From: Musicola paradisiaca NCPPB 2511
Lineage (GTDB): Bacteria > Pseudomonadota > Gammaproteobacteria > Enterobacterales > Enterobacteriaceae
DNA: 64,000 nucleotides
NCBI RefSeq assembly: GCF_000400505.1
Contig: NZ_CM001857.1
Coordinates: forward strand, 3,840,390 to 3,904,389
Direction of reading: 5' to 3'
Shown here: positions 19,737 to 29,852 of the stretch, piece after piece
Layout of the letters: every line of letters starts with the position of its first letter
How positions within the stretch are numbered: the stretch's first letter is position 1
Notes under the pieces: generated by a model
What the model was told of the DNA's origin: nothing
The model's database searches: none
What the model saw: only the letters and a program-made list of their open reading frames with translations
Made by a program: the position numbers and the translations under genes

Positions 19737-20669
19737 ATGGAGTTACGTTACTTGCGCTACTTCGTCGCGGTGGCTTCGGCCCGACATTTCACTCGTGCAG
19801 CGGAGAATCTTGGTATCTCTCAGCCGCCGCTAAGCCAGCAGATACAAAAGCTTGAGAGAGAGATAGGTACGCCATTGTTCAAACGCATGGCGCGCGGCGT
19901 GGAAATGACGGAAGCGGGTGCGGCCTTTTATCAGGACGCTTGTCATATTTTGGCGTTAACTGATTCCGCTATCGAACGAGTGCATAGCATTGCCCGGGGT
20001 GAGGCCGGCGCGATCAATATCGGTTTCTCCTGTGCCGTCACCTTTCACCCTATGGTGCTGTCGCTGCTACAGCGCTATCGCCAACACTTCCCCAATGTGC
20101 GGCTCAACCCGCGAGAAGAGCATATCCAGGACATCCTGGACAGCCTGCGCAACCGTACCATCGACATAGCTTTCATTCGTTTACCTTGCGATCTCAACGA
20201 TGAGTTTGATGGGGAAATTTTAACCAACGAAGCCTTCCAGCTCGTCTTACCGGCTGGCCATCCATTAAGCGCGCAAACGTGCATCGCTCTGGACCAATTA
20301 AAGCAGGAACCGCTCATCATCTTTCCACGAGAGCTTTGCCCCGGTCTTTATGATCTGATCGTCAGAACCTGCTATCTGTCCGGCTATCAGCCGAAGCTTA
20401 ATCCGCTGGCGCCTCACCTCACCGCCACCATCAATATGGTGGCCACCGGCTTCGGAGTGACGTTTGTTCCGCAGTCAATGTCTTGTATCCAGAACAGCAG
20501 CGTCAGTTACCACGACACCACAACGCCGCATCTCACCACACAAATTGCCGTGATCTGGCGTCGCCATGATCGTTCCGTCACTCTGATGCATATGATCCAG
20601 CTATTACACCAGCAACAATCCCTCACGGCCGGACAGGGCAACCAGACCGAGTTCTGCGACTCATCCTGA
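19737..20669 (+). CDS. budR: LysR-type regulator of the acetoin genes
   Basis: A 310-residue LysR-family protein. The N-terminal helix-turn-helix is typical (LRYFVAVASARHFTRAAENLGISQPPLSQQIQKLEREIGTPLF), followed by a co-inducer domain of the substrate-binding type. A longer frame opens at 19524 inside budA and was rejected. The ATG at 19737 starts the standard MELRYLRYF and has a GGAG upstream. Divergence from budA and similarity to AlsR/BudR indicate that it activates budAB in response to acetate and low pH. This is inferred from the family. Confidence 0.88.
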   Translation: MELRYLRYFVAVASARHFTRAAENLGISQPPLSQQIQKLEREIGTPLFKRMARGVEMTEAGAAFYQDACHILALTDSAIERVHSIARGEAGAINIGFSCAVTFHPMVLSLLQRYRQHFPNVRLNPREEHIQDILDSLRNRTIDIAFIRLPCDLNDEFDGEILTNEAFQLVLPAGHPLSAQTCIALDQLKQEPLIIFPRELCPGLYDLIVRTCYLSGYQPKLNPLAPHLTATINMVATGFGVTFVPQSMSCIQNSSVSYHDTTTPHLTTQIAVIWRRHDRSVTLMHMIQLLHQQQSLTAGQGNQTEFCDSS

Positions 20670-20706
20670 ATCCACACCACTGAAATGAGTTCATTGCCAC
20701 GACACG

Positions 20707-20750
20707 TTGCCAGTCATGCAAATTTCTATATGATATTAGTTATCATTATC
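20707..20750 (+). promoter_or_regulatory. Promoter with overlapping Fur box for the DUF1435 gene
   Basis: A TTGCCA -35 (20707-20712), 16-base spacer and TATGAT -10 (20729-20734) precede the gene. GATATTAGTTATCATTATC at 20732-20750 matches 15 of 19 positions of the Fur consensus and covers the -10 and start-site region, as expected for iron repression. Confidence 0.75.
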
Positions 20751-20767
20751 ACACTGAGATATCCACG

Positions 20768-21046
20768 ATGCTGACGACCATGATTGCCGCCTGCGGGCTA
20801 TGGGGAATTAGCTGGCTTTGCGGCAAACGGCTTTCCAGCGCCTGGGGCGTACTGCTGCCATCGTCGCTCGTCCCGTTGCTACTGATGTCGGAACTGAACC
20901 TGACCTCGTTGAAGTACATCTGCGCCCTCGCCATGCTGGCGACGCTCGGCATGTTATTCCACCATCGGATGCGGCATTACCTACTGTTGCCGTCATGCAT
21001 CGCACTGGCCGGCGGACTGGCGGCGTTATCGATGACGACACGGTGA
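20768..21046 (+). CDS. Small DUF1435 membrane protein (YjjZ-like)
   Basis: A 92-residue hydrophobic protein with three or four possible membrane segments. Features of the DUF1435 family are WGVLLPSS near residue 26 and RHYLLLPSCIALAGG near the C terminus. Function is unknown. In E. coli yjjZ lies in the fhuF-rsmC region and has been reported as iron-repressed; here the gene also lies near rsmC and has a Fur box over its promoter. The start 18 bases after the box means a very short leader. Involvement in iron starvation is inferred from regulation only. Confidence 0.72.
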   Translation: MLTTMIAACGLWGISWLCGKRLSSAWGVLLPSSLVPLLLMSELNLTSLKYICALAMLATLGMLFHHRMRHYLLLPSCIALAGGLAALSMTTR

Positions 21047-21091
21047 CGAACCACGCCATTGCTGCAATATGTGATTTTTTGTGAGAGAAAC

Positions 21092-21116
21092 TGCTGGGTG
21101 AGTATTGCTGGGTGAG
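21092..21116. repeat. Short tandem direct repeat before the tRNA-Leu genes
   Basis: TGCTGGGTGAG occurs at 21092-21102 and again at 21106-21116, just beyond the 3' end of the tRNA-Leu cluster. Its significance is unknown. Confidence 0.5.
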
Positions 21117-21135
21117 CACAAAAAAATAAGGAGAG

Positions 21136-21221
21136 TGGTGCGAAGAGAGGGACTTGAACCCTCACGTCCGAAGGACACTAACACCTGAAGCTAGCGCGTC
21201 TACCAATTCCGCCACCTTCGC
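21136..21221 (-). tRNA. leuQ: tRNA-Leu (CAG), copy 3 in transcription order
   Basis: Reads as an 86-base class II tRNA with encoded CCA. The acceptor stem is GCGAAGG/CTTCGC plus mismatch region, the anticodon loop is CTTCAGGTG with anticodon CAG, and a long variable arm (GTGTCCTTCGGACG) follows. It decodes CUG. It is the last of three tandem copies corresponding to the E. coli leuQPV cluster; the assignment of individual letters is arbitrary. Confidence 0.95.
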
Positions 21222-21250
21222 ACATGTTGACTGCTTGATTTGTATCTCAG

Positions 21251-21336
21251 TGGTGCGAAGAGAGGGACTTGAACCCTCACGTCCGAAGGACACTAACACC
21301 TGAAGCTAGCGCGTCTACCAATTCCGCCACCTTCGC
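21251..21336 (-). tRNA. leuP: tRNA-Leu (CAG), copy 2
   Basis: Identical to the copy at 21136-21221 and separated from it by 29 bases. Anticodon CAG, long variable arm, CCA encoded. The gene letter follows E. coli leuQPV and is arbitrary. Confidence 0.95.
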
Positions 21337-21368
21337 AGGTACTGTGAGACAAATCATTGTGGTTAGGA

Positions 21369-21454
21369 TGGTGCGAAGAGAGGGACTTGAACCCTCACGT
21401 CCGGAGGACACTAACACCTGAAGCTAGCGCGTCTACCAATTCCGCCACCTTCGC
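21369..21454 (-). tRNA. leuV: tRNA-Leu (CAG), copy 1, promoter-proximal
   Basis: Same tRNA as the next two copies, except for one base in the variable arm (CCTCCGGAC in place of CCTTCGGAC). Anticodon CAG, CCA encoded. It lies closest to the promoter at 21498-21525. The gene letter is arbitrary. Confidence 0.95.
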
Positions 21455-21497
21455 ATATCCAGCGACATTACGTTACATAATGTCACCACGGAGGCGC

Positions 21498-21525
21498 ATT
21501 CTAGAGGTTTTACCGCCAAGGTCAA
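21498..21525 (-). promoter_or_regulatory. Promoter of the tRNA-Leu operon
   Basis: On the minus strand TTGACC, a 16-base spacer and TAGAAT are followed by a GC-rich discriminator (GCGCCTCCG). This is the pattern of stringently controlled stable-RNA promoters. It lies about 45 bases before the first tRNA. Confidence 0.85.
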
Positions 21526-21588
21526 TCATTATTTCCGTCCCTTGAATAGGTTTGCTGTAAAAATCAGCACTCCCTTCGGCAACCGCCG

Positions 21589-22509
21589 TCAATGCGCCTT
21601 TTCAGACTGATTTTCCAGTAATTTCCCGAAACATTCCTGTAGCCATTCAATCACTACCCGAACCCGGGGAGCCAGAAAACGACCGGGGGGATACATCACG
21701 TACAACGGCATATCCGGCGGCGGCATCTGCGGCAGGAGCGTCACCAACTCGCCGCTATCCAGATACGGCCGCAGACCATAGCACGGCGCTTGCATAATCC
21801 CCATGCCGGCCAGACAGGCCGCCACATAGGCATCGGCGCCATTGACATCAATCCACGTCGGCAGCATGTAAGGCAAACGCTGCCCCTGCCGCATAAACTC
21901 CAGCGGATATCCCTGCGCCATACGCGGTGAAAAATACCCGACCATACGATGAGACGATAGCGACTCCAGCGAGTCCGGCTCGCCGTAACGTGCGCAATAC
22001 TCTGCGGATGCGCAGGTTATCTGCGGCAATGACGCAAGTTGGCGCGCCGCCAGCGAATCATCATCTATGATCCAGGCGCGTAATACGCAGTCTACGCCTT
22101 CCCGTATGACGTTAATCGGCGTGTCGTTAGCGCTCAGCGCCAGCGAAATATCGGGATAACGCTGATAGAAAGCCGGCAATTGGGGGATCACCACCAGACG
22201 CGCCAGCGAATGCGGCATATCAATACGCACGCGGCCGCTCGGCCGCTGTCGCTGGTGCGAAAACAGCGCGTCGGTTTCTTCGATTTCCGCCAGCAATTGT
22301 ACGCAACGCTGATAATAAAGCCGCCCTTCATCAGTCATGCGTACCTGGCGCGTAGTACGCAACAGCAACCGTGCGCCGAGTCGAACCTCCAACCGCTTCA
22401 ATACCTGGCTGACCGTCGCTCTGGGCAACCCCATATTTTCCGCCGCCCGGCTGAAACTCTCCGTTTCCACAATACGCACGAAAACCCGCATCGCCTGAAC
22501 CAGATCCAT
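21589..22509 (-). CDS. LysR-family transcriptional regulator
   Basis: A 306-residue regulator with an N-terminal helix-turn-helix (MDLVQAMRVFVRIVETESFSRAAENMGLPRATVSQVLKRLE) and a co-inducer domain. A frame opening at 22623 was rejected; the ATG at 22509 begins the standard domain. It is divergent from an aldo/keto reductase gene at 22622, the usual arrangement for a LysR protein and its target. Sequence resembles the CrgA/DmlR/YafC subgroup. The signal is unknown. This pair interrupts the yjjZ-rsmC neighbourhood. Confidence 0.85.
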   Translation of the reverse strand: MDLVQAMRVFVRIVETESFSRAAENMGLPRATVSQVLKRLEVRLGARLLLRTTRQVRMTDEGRLYYQRCVQLLAEIEETDALFSHQRQRPSGRVRIDMPHSLARLVVIPQLPAFYQRYPDISLALSANDTPINVIREGVDCVLRAWIIDDDSLAARQLASLPQITCASAEYCARYGEPDSLESLSSHRMVGYFSPRMAQGYPLEFMRQGQRLPYMLPTWIDVNGADAYVAACLAGMGIMQAPCYGLRPYLDSGELVTLLPQMPPPDMPLYVMYPPGRFLAPRVRVVIEWLQECFGKLLENQSEKAH

Positions 22510-22621
22510 ATACGCCCCGATTGTTTGGTTTTTACAAACAGTGTTGCACCAAATGCGTAATTTATCTTTCTCTTTCCAACAATCACACTGAACACCCTGT
22601 TCAATACGTGGAGACGACAAC

Positions 22622-23614
<993 letters not shown>

Positions 23615-23652
23615 CCCCGCGTGCCGTCCTGATGTTGCGGCACGCGCAGGCA

Positions 23653-24687
23653 TCAGGCCTTGCCCGCTTTACCGCGCCGCAGCACCGCGCGGTATACGCG
23701 GAAACGGCCATTATGGGCGATAACTTCATGACTGCCGAAGGTCTCATCCAGCAGCGCTGGGTAAGGCAGGAATGCATTGGCGACAATCCGCAGTTCGCCA
23801 TCCTGATTCAGGTGGGATGCCGCGCCGCGAATCAACATTTCCGCCGCATGCAGGCTGGTCTGCATCCCGTCATGAAACGGCGGGTTGGAGATAATCAGGT
23901 CGAAGCGGCCGACGATATCCGAATAGACGTTGCTGGCCAGCACCTGTCCTTCCAACTGATTGCTCGCCAGCGTAGCCTGGCTGGCTTCCAGCGCGGCGGC
24001 GCTGACATCGCTCAACGTCAGGCGGATTTTGGGTGAGCGTTGGGCGAATACCGACGCCAACACCCCGGCGCCGCAGGCGATATCCAGCACTTTGCCCTTG
24101 CGGTGCGCCTCCAACGTGGACAGCAACAGCTGGCTGCCTGCATCCAGCCCATCACGGCTAAATACCCCCGGTAACGTGCGAACCGACACCCCATCTACCT
24201 CGTAATCCTGCCACCACGCATCCGGCGAAAACGCCGGTTGCTGCTCCAGACGGCCGAAATACAAGCCGCAGCGGCGCGCGCTGTCGATTTTGTTCACACT
24301 GGCGATGCCGTCCAACATGCCTTCCGCGCTACGAACGCCGCTACGGTTTTCCCCGACGACGAAGATGTCGCACCCGACCGGCAGCAGCGACAACAGGTTA
24401 TACAGCTGAAACTGAGCTTCCTGTTTGCTCTTCGGCCAGTAGTAAATCAAGGTATCGCAATCCGCCGTCATCCCGGCGTCGGCCAGCAGGGAAAAGTGGG
24501 CCTTGTCCCCCAGCGCCGGGCGCAACTGCTGCCAATGATGATACTGAGAGGTGTGCGCGCAAACCGATGCCGCCTCGAACCGGGCAGGCAACGTGTCCTG
24601 CAAATCGCCGGCAAACAGCACGCGGCGGGCAATAAATTCATCACTATGGCGCAGGATCACTTCACTGGCGGGGGTATAGGCGGACAT
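23653..24687 (-). CDS. rsmC: 16S rRNA m2G1207 methyltransferase RsmC
   Basis: Methylates N2 of G1207 in 16S rRNA on the 30S subunit, using S-adenosylmethionine. The 344-residue protein has two related methyltransferase-like halves. The C-terminal active half carries the SAM loop [12 protein letters not shown] and the catalytic NPPFHDG. The in-frame GTG one codon upstream was set aside because the ATG at 24687 matches E. coli MSAFTPASEV. It is divergent from holD, as in E. coli. Confidence 0.95.
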   Translation of the reverse strand: MSAYTPASEVILRHSDEFIARRVLFAGDLQDTLPARFEAASVCAHTSQYHHWQQLRPALGDKAHFSLLADAGMTADCDTLIYYWPKSKQEAQFQLYNLLSLLPVGCDIFVVGENRSGVRSAEGMLDGIASVNKIDSARRCGLYFGRLEQQPAFSPDAWWQDYEVDGVSVRTLPGVFSRDGLDAGSQLLLSTLEAHRKGKVLDIACGAGVLASVFAQRSPKIRLTLSDVSAAALEASQATLASNQLEGQVLASNVYSDIVGRFDLIISNPPFHDGMQTSLHAAEMLIRGAASHLNQDGELRIVANAFLPYPALLDETFGSHEVIAHNGRFRVYRAVLRRGKAGKA

Positions 24688-24794
24688 CACATTCAGGCTC
24701 CTCGATAAACAGAGCGGCGATTATAGAGGTTTGTTGGCGCATGTTCAGCGAGTTTGTTAGCATAGCGCCGCACAATCGCGCACCGGGGTAAGGC

Positions 24795-25232
24795 ATGGCA
24801 TCACGACGGGACTGGCTGCTACAGCAATTGGGGATGACGCAGTGGGTATTGCGTCGTCCGGCCGCGTTGCGGGGCGAAATCGCCGTCAACCTGCCGTCGG
24901 CGGTGCGCTTGCTGATCGTCGCCGACCCGCTGCCGGCCAATGATGACCCGCTGCTGCTGGACGTGCTGCGCAGTCTGGCCCTCGCGCCGGAACAATCCTA
25001 CAGCCTGACACCGCAGCAGGCGGCGATGCTGCCCGAACCTATTCACTGCCACTGCTGGTGGCAGGGCGTGGCCCCCAGCCGTGAACCCGACGGCGTGCAG
25101 TTGACCAGCCCGGCGCTTGCCGAGCTTTCCTATAACGCCGGGGCGAAACGCGCCCTGTGGCAACAGATTTATCACCATGAACACAATTTCCACTCTGACC
25201 GACGCCGATCTGACGGCAGCCTACCGGATTGA
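24795..25232 (+). CDS. holD: DNA polymerase III psi subunit
   Basis: The psi subunit joins chi to the clamp loader of the replicative polymerase and links it to SSB. The 145-residue product has the E. coli HolD pattern: the chi-binding N terminus SRRDWLLQQLGMTQWVLRRP, then SPALAELSYN...ALWQQIYHHEHNF at the end. The 3' end overlaps the rimI start by 56 bases, which suggests translational coupling, as in E. coli. Confidence 0.93.
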   Translation: MASRRDWLLQQLGMTQWVLRRPAALRGEIAVNLPSAVRLLIVADPLPANDDPLLLDVLRSLALAPEQSYSLTPQQAAMLPEPIHCHCWWQGVAPSREPDGVQLTSPALAELSYNAGAKRALWQQIYHHEHNFHSDRRRSDGSLPD

Positions 25233-25620
25233 ATGCCTGAGCCACGCGTTCCCGTGGACGGAAAAAACCTTTCTCGGCAACCAGGGCGAGCGTTACCTCA
25301 ACCTGAAGCTGAGCCATGAACAGCAACTGGTGGCCTACGCCATCACCCAGGTGGTGCTGGATGAAGCCACGTTGTTCAACATCGCCGTTCACCCAGCGCA
25401 TCAACGCCAGGGTTACGGCCTGCAGTTGCTGGAGCACCTGATTGGCGAGCTGGAAGAAAGGGGGATCGTCACCCTATGGCTGGAAGTGCGGGCCTCCAAC
25501 CAGGGCGCCATCGCGCTCTACCAACATCTCGGATTTAACGAAGTTTCGGTGCGACGGGATTACTACCCCACCGCCAACGGGCGCGAGGATGCGATCATTA
25601 TGGCGCTGCCGCTGGGTTGA
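25177..25620 (+). CDS. rimI: Ribosomal protein S18-alanine N-acetyltransferase
   Basis: GNAT-family enzyme that acetylates the N-terminal alanine of ribosomal protein S18. It has 147 residues. The acetyl-CoA loop is HQRQGYGLQLLEHL, and the end REDAIIMALPLG is characteristic of RimI. The frame is open from 25117, but the ATG at 25177 matches the E. coli MNTISxL start and family length. In E. coli yjjG and prfC follow; here an iron-responsive sigma factor gene follows instead. Confidence 0.94.
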   Translation: MNTISTLTDADLTAAYRIECLSHAFPWTEKTFLGNQGERYLNLKLSHEQQLVAYAITQVVLDEATLFNIAVHPAHQRQGYGLQLLEHLIGELEERGIVTLWLEVRASNQGAIALYQHLGFNEVSVRRDYYPTANGREDAIIMALPLG

Positions 25621-25669
25621 CGGCGTACATGACCGCGCAATCGACCGGTTCCTTTCAGTTGCCAATAAT

Positions 25670-25698
25670 TTGAAATGGAAATCATTCTCAACTAGAAT
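25670..25698 (+). promoter_or_regulatory. Fur-type promoter of the iron sigma factor gene
   Basis: TTGAAA (25670-25675), a 17-base spacer and TAGAAT (25693-25698) form a good promoter. The spacer and -35 are covered by a Fur-like site (TGAAATGGAAATCATTCTC, 25671-25689, 13 of 19 consensus positions). Iron repression of the downstream sigma factor is therefore likely. Confidence 0.75.
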
Positions 25699-25737
25699 GC
25701 GGCGATATTTTGCGCTTTCCGTTTTCAGGAACCCGTT

Positions 25738-26277
25738 ATGTCCGCCGTCAATACTGCCAGCCCTTCTGACCTTCAGCAGCTTTATCAGCAGCATCACGGC
25801 TGGCTGCAAGGGCTGCTATGCAAACGGCTGGGCAATCTGTGCGACGCCGCCGATCTGGCGCACGATATTTTTGTACAGTTGCTGACTCGTCCGCGTCACT
25901 TCGACAGCCATGAAGGCGCACGCGCCTACCTCAGCGTGATGGCGCAGGGCCTGTGCGTCGATCTGTGGCGCCGCCGGTCGCTGGAACAGGCCTGGCGGCA
26001 GTCGTTGAACGACTGCGAACAGGTGCATGCGCTATCTGCCGAGCAACACACCATCATTCTGGAAACCCTGTATCAGGTCGACGCCATGTTGCGCCAATTG
26101 CCGGACAATGTGCGCGTTGCCTTTATCCTGTCACAGATTCAGGGGCAGACTTACGCGCAGATCGCTATCACACTCGGCGTCAGTGAGCGGATGGTGAAAA
26201 AATATATGGCGCAGGCGATGCTGCACTGCATCTTGCTGGAAGCGGAGCATCATGGCCACGAGGTCGTGCAGCCGTGA
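25738..26277 (+). CDS. FecI-like ECF sigma factor
   Basis: A 179-residue extracytoplasmic-function sigma factor of the iron-starvation group. Region 2 is seen at about residues 12-80 (DLAHDIFVQLLTRPR ... GLCVDLWRRR) and region 4 at about 115-165 (LPDNVRVAFILSQIQGQTYAQIAITLGVSERMVKKYM). It has the Fur-type promoter described at 25670-25698. It overlaps the next gene by four bases (GTGA). By analogy with FecI/FpvI it directs transcription of the receptor downstream when the ligand is sensed. Confidence 0.88.
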   Translation: MSAVNTASPSDLQQLYQQHHGWLQGLLCKRLGNLCDAADLAHDIFVQLLTRPRHFDSHEGARAYLSVMAQGLCVDLWRRRSLEQAWRQSLNDCEQVHALSAEQHTIILETLYQVDAMLRQLPDNVRVAFILSQIQGQTYAQIAITLGVSERMVKKYMAQAMLHCILLEAEHHGHEVVQP

Positions 26278-27257
26278 ACCGACAGGCGTCCGCCTCGCCA
26301 CCGGATTATCAGGCGTTGCAACAGGCGGCCGACTGGTATGCCCAACTGCTGGAAGCCGACCACGACAGCGAACTGCACGCCCGCTGGCTACAGTGGCTAT
26401 CGGCAAGCGATGCGCACCGGCAAGCCTGGCAATATGTGGAAACCATCAGCCAGCGCTTTCAGCCGTTGCGCGGCGACGTCACGCCATTAGCGTCGCAGAC
26501 GCTGCTGCAACCGTCTACGCCGCTCACCCGCCGCTATACCTTGCGCCTTGGTGCACTACTCGCGACCGGCTCATTGTTATCCTGGCTGACCTGGCGCCAT
26601 ACGCCGGTGCGCGAAAGCCTGCTGGCGCTGGCCGCCGACTACCGCACCGGTACCGGCGAAATCCGTCATGTTTCACTTAGCGACGGCACCCAACTCTGGC
26701 TCGATACAGCATCCGCACTCGATGTCAGATACACCGATGTCCGTCGTCAGTTGCACCTGATTGCCGGGGAAATATTGCTCGACACCGCGCCCGACACGTT
26801 GCGACCGCTGTTTGTCGCCAGCCGCGAAGGCGACATGCAGGCGCTCGGCTCTCGTTTCAGCCTACGCCAGTTGGCAGACAGCACCCAACTGACCGTATAC
26901 ACCGGCAGCGTGGCAGTCACGCCGCGGCAAGCAGGCCCTCTGCGCCAGATTGATGCCGGCCGACAGTGGCGATTTGACGCCAACGGCGCCGGGTTCGAAA
27001 CCCCCATGGGAGCGCAGGATGCCGACTGGCGTCAGGGAATGCTGCATGCCAGCGACACCCCGCTGGGCGATGTGGTCGCGCGGCTGGCTCGCTACCGCCA
27101 TGGCTATCTGGCCTGCGCGCCGAATGTCGCCGCGCTGCGCGTGGTCGGCACTTTTCCGCTGATGGACACCGATCGGGCGCTTGCCATGCTGAGCCGGGCG
27201 TTACCCGTGCGCATTCACCGCCGCTTCGACTGGTGGATCACCGTCGAACCTGTCTGA
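26274..27257 (+). CDS. FecR-like anti-sigma factor / signal relay
   Basis: A 327-residue inner-membrane protein. The cytoplasmic N-terminal part holds a sigma-binding domain (DUF4880-like, WLQWLSASDAHRQAWQYVE). One membrane helix lies at about residues 90-108 (LRLGALLATGSLLSWLTW), and the periplasmic FecR domain follows (GEIRHVSLSDGTQLWLDTASALDV). It starts with GTG at 26274 and overlaps the sigma factor stop. It should receive the signal from the N-terminal domain of the receptor encoded 92 bases downstream. Confidence 0.88.
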   Translation: MNRQASASPPDYQALQQAADWYAQLLEADHDSELHARWLQWLSASDAHRQAWQYVETISQRFQPLRGDVTPLASQTLLQPSTPLTRRYTLRLGALLATGSLLSWLTWRHTPVRESLLALAADYRTGTGEIRHVSLSDGTQLWLDTASALDVRYTDVRRQLHLIAGEILLDTAPDTLRPLFVASREGDMQALGSRFSLRQLADSTQLTVYTGSVAVTPRQAGPLRQIDAGRQWRFDANGAGFETPMGAQDADWRQGMLHASDTPLGDVVARLARYRHGYLACAPNVAALRVVGTFPLMDTDRALAMLSRALPVRIHRRFDWWITVEPV

Positions 27258-27349
27258 AAAAATTCTCGCCCGCCGGTTCCCTTTTTGCGCCGCTCATTCG
27301 ATTCCTACTCAAAGCACGCTCTTTTACTCTGGGATACAAGGCATTCATC

Positions 27350-29818
27350 ATGACATTGACTACACCTGCTCGCACTGGCCTGCGCCAAATTCTCCCTTCG
27401 CAAAAACCGCTGACGATGGCGCTACACTTCGCGTTCGTCAGCCTGTCGTTGCCATACGCCGCGTCAGCCAACGCGGCCCAGGAAAGTACGACGACCCGCC
27501 ACTACACCCTCGTTGCTGGCCCGCTTGGCGGCTTGTTGAACCAATTCGCCGCACAATCCGGCATCTATCTCGCCGCCGACGCCAGCCTGACGCAGGGCCT
27601 GAGCGGCCCGGCGTTACAGGGCGATTATACGGTGGATGAGGCGCTGCGACGTCTGTTGAGCGGCAGCGGACTCACCGCATCACGCCAGACTGACGGCAGT
27701 TATGTACTGAGAAAACTGGCGGACGGTGAGGAAATATATGTTATTCGGCAGCCTGGCCTGAATGGCCCGACGGAAGACACGGGCGCCTACACCACCCGCA
27801 ATCTGAGCACGGCCACCCGGATGACGCTTTCGCCGCGTGAAACGCCGCAATCTGTCAGTGTCGTGACCCGCCAGCAAATGGATGACCAGAACATGACGTC
27901 ACTGGAAGACGCGATGGCCGTATCCCCCGGCGTTACCGTGGTGAAAGAGAGCTCCTATCAGACCCGTTTCCAGTCCCGCGGTTTCATGATGGACAACGTA
28001 CTGGAGAATGGTTCCGGCAGTTCGTTCCAGAACAGCGTATCGGGCATGGGCTCGGCGGAATCCTCCAGCGAGTCGCCCGATTTGGCGATCTACGATCGAC
28101 TGGAAATTCTGCGCGGCGCGTCCGGGCTATTACAAGGCAATGGTGAGCCAGGCGGTACCGTCAATCTGGTGCGCAAGAAACCCACCTACGATTTTCGCAG
28201 CACACTCAGCACCAGTGCAGGCAGTTGGGATAATTACCGTCAGGAAGCGGATGTGTCCGGCCCGCTCAATAACGACGGTTCGTTACGCGGCCGTTTTGTC
28301 GGCGTCACACAGAAAAAAGACAGTTTTGTCAATGATGTACAAAGTGAACGCCATGTCATGTACGGTACATTAGCCTATGACCTCACCAGCGACACGACCG
28401 TCACCACCGGCGTCAACTGGCAGAAAACCCGTACCGTACCGGATCTGTATGGCGTCCCGATGTCCACCGATTACGCCAGCCTCAATCTGCCGCGCTCCAC
28501 CTTTTTGGGCGCCAGTTGGAACCGGATCACCTTCGAAAAAATCAACACGTTCGCAGAACTGGAGCATCATTTCAGCAACGACTGGGCGCTGAAAAGCGCA
28601 CTCAATTACACCCACTCTACGGCTGTTGGTCGCTTTACCGGTATTTTCGGCAACGGCACCGGCGGCGTCGGCAGCAGCGGCACCGGGCGGCTCAACAACC
28701 TGCTGGCGCGCGATAATCAGGCCGAGCAATGGAACTATAACCTGACGCTGAATGGGCCGTTCAAACTGTTTGGGCAACACCATGAGTTAGTGGTGGGTGG
28801 GGATTACCAGAAGGAAAACTTCGACAACCTATTTGGCCGGGTGAGCAATACCAGCGTCGTCAATGTGTATAGCTGGGATCCCAGCTCGCTGGCGGAACCG
28901 ACATGGCCCAGCTACAGCAACAATTACACTTACGATCTCTACCAGCGCGGCCTGTTCACCACCGCCCGCTTTACTCTGGCAGATAACTGGAAGTGGATAG
29001 TCGGTACTCGCTATAGCAACTTCAGCTACGCCAATACATTACGCAATCTCAACAGCGGTACCTCCAGCCAGACGCATTTTAAGGCCAACGAACAATGGAC
29101 GCCTTACAGCGGCCTGCTGTGGGATTTTGCCGATCACTACACCTGGTATCTGAGTTACGCCGATATTTACAAACCACAAGAAAATATCGATAGCCGCGGC
29201 AATCTATTGCCCGCCGTCACCGGGAAAAACTACGAAACCGGGGTGAAAAGTGAATTCCTCGACGGTGCATTGAACACCTCGGCGGCATTATTCCGTATCG
29301 TGCAGGAAAACCGGGCAGTTGAAGATACCGATTGCCGGGTCTCCACCACCTGCTACCGCGCTGACGGCAAGGTAGAAAGCCAGGGGCTGGAATTGGAAGC
29401 CGCAGGCAAACTGGCGATGGGCTGGCAGGTATCCGCCGGTTATACGCTGACCAACAGCAAGTACCTGAAATCTGATGAGAGCACACAGGGTCGCCGTTAC
29501 AGCCTCAATACGCCGCAACATCAGTTCAAGCTCTACACCCGCTATCAATTACCCGGCAACCTGAACCAATGGACCGTGGGCGCAGGATTGACCGCGCAAA
29601 CCGACACCACCACCAGCAGAGGGATCACACAAGGGGGCTATACGCTGTTCAACGCCAACGTGAACTACCAGTACAACGCTCACCTCAGTTTCAACCTGGC
29701 CGGATATAACCTGACCGATAAGGTGTACTACGTGAACGTGTCGAATCGTCATCGTGGCGGCAACAACTTCTATGGCGACCCGCGTAATATGATGTTAACC
29801 GCCAAATGGACGTTCTGA
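27350..29818 (+). CDS. TonB-dependent siderophore receptor with signalling domain
   Basis: Outer-membrane receptor and signal transducer of 822 residues. A signal peptide ends near residue 42 (AASANA). A secretin/TonB short N-terminal (STN) signalling domain spans about 51-115 (HYTLVAGPLGGLLNQFAAQSG ... DEALRRLLSGSGL). A plug domain (TPQSVSVVTRQQMDDQNM) follows, then a 22-strand barrel ending in MLTAKWTF, with the terminal Phe used for barrel assembly. The frame is open from 27233, but the ATG at 27350 begins the signal peptide. It resembles FpvA/FhuE/FoxA-type siderophore receptors. The siderophore cannot be named. Confidence 0.88.
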   Translation: MTLTTPARTGLRQILPSQKPLTMALHFAFVSLSLPYAASANAAQESTTTRHYTLVAGPLGGLLNQFAAQSGIYLAADASLTQGLSGPALQGDYTVDEALRRLLSGSGLTASRQTDGSYVLRKLADGEEIYVIRQPGLNGPTEDTGAYTTRNLSTATRMTLSPRETPQSVSVVTRQQMDDQNMTSLEDAMAVSPGVTVVKESSYQTRFQSRGFMMDNVLENGSGSSFQNSVSGMGSAESSSESPDLAIYDRLEILRGASGLLQGNGEPGGTVNLVRKKPTYDFRSTLSTSAGSWDNYRQEADVSGPLNNDGSLRGRFVGVTQKKDSFVNDVQSERHVMYGTLAYDLTSDTTVTTGVNWQKTRTVPDLYGVPMSTDYASLNLPRSTFLGASWNRITFEKINTFAELEHHFSNDWALKSALNYTHSTAVGRFTGIFGNGTGGVGSSGTGRLNNLLARDNQAEQWNYNLTLNGPFKLFGQHHELVVGGDYQKENFDNLFGRVSNTSVVNVYSWDPSSLAEPTWPSYSNNYTYDLYQRGLFTTARFTLADNWKWIVGTRYSNFSYANTLRNLNSGTSSQTHFKANEQWTPYSGLLWDFADHYTWYLSYADIYKPQENIDSRGNLLPAVTGKNYETGVKSEFLDGALNTSAALFRIVQENRAVEDTDCRVSTTCYRADGKVESQGLELEAAGKLAMGWQVSAGYTLTNSKYLKSDESTQGRRYSLNTPQHQFKLYTRYQLPGNLNQWTVGAGLTAQTDTTTSRGITQGGYTLFNANVNYQYNAHLSFNLAGYNLTDKVYYVNVSNRHRGGNNFYGDPRNMMLTAKWTF

Positions 29819-29852
29819 TGGTGACAACGAACGGTTGGCGCATTGAAACGCC

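Noticed and set aside
21060-21135. Rho-independent terminator of the tRNA-Leu cluster
   Set aside because: A T-run exists on the minus strand, but no stem pairs before it; only a direct repeat was found.
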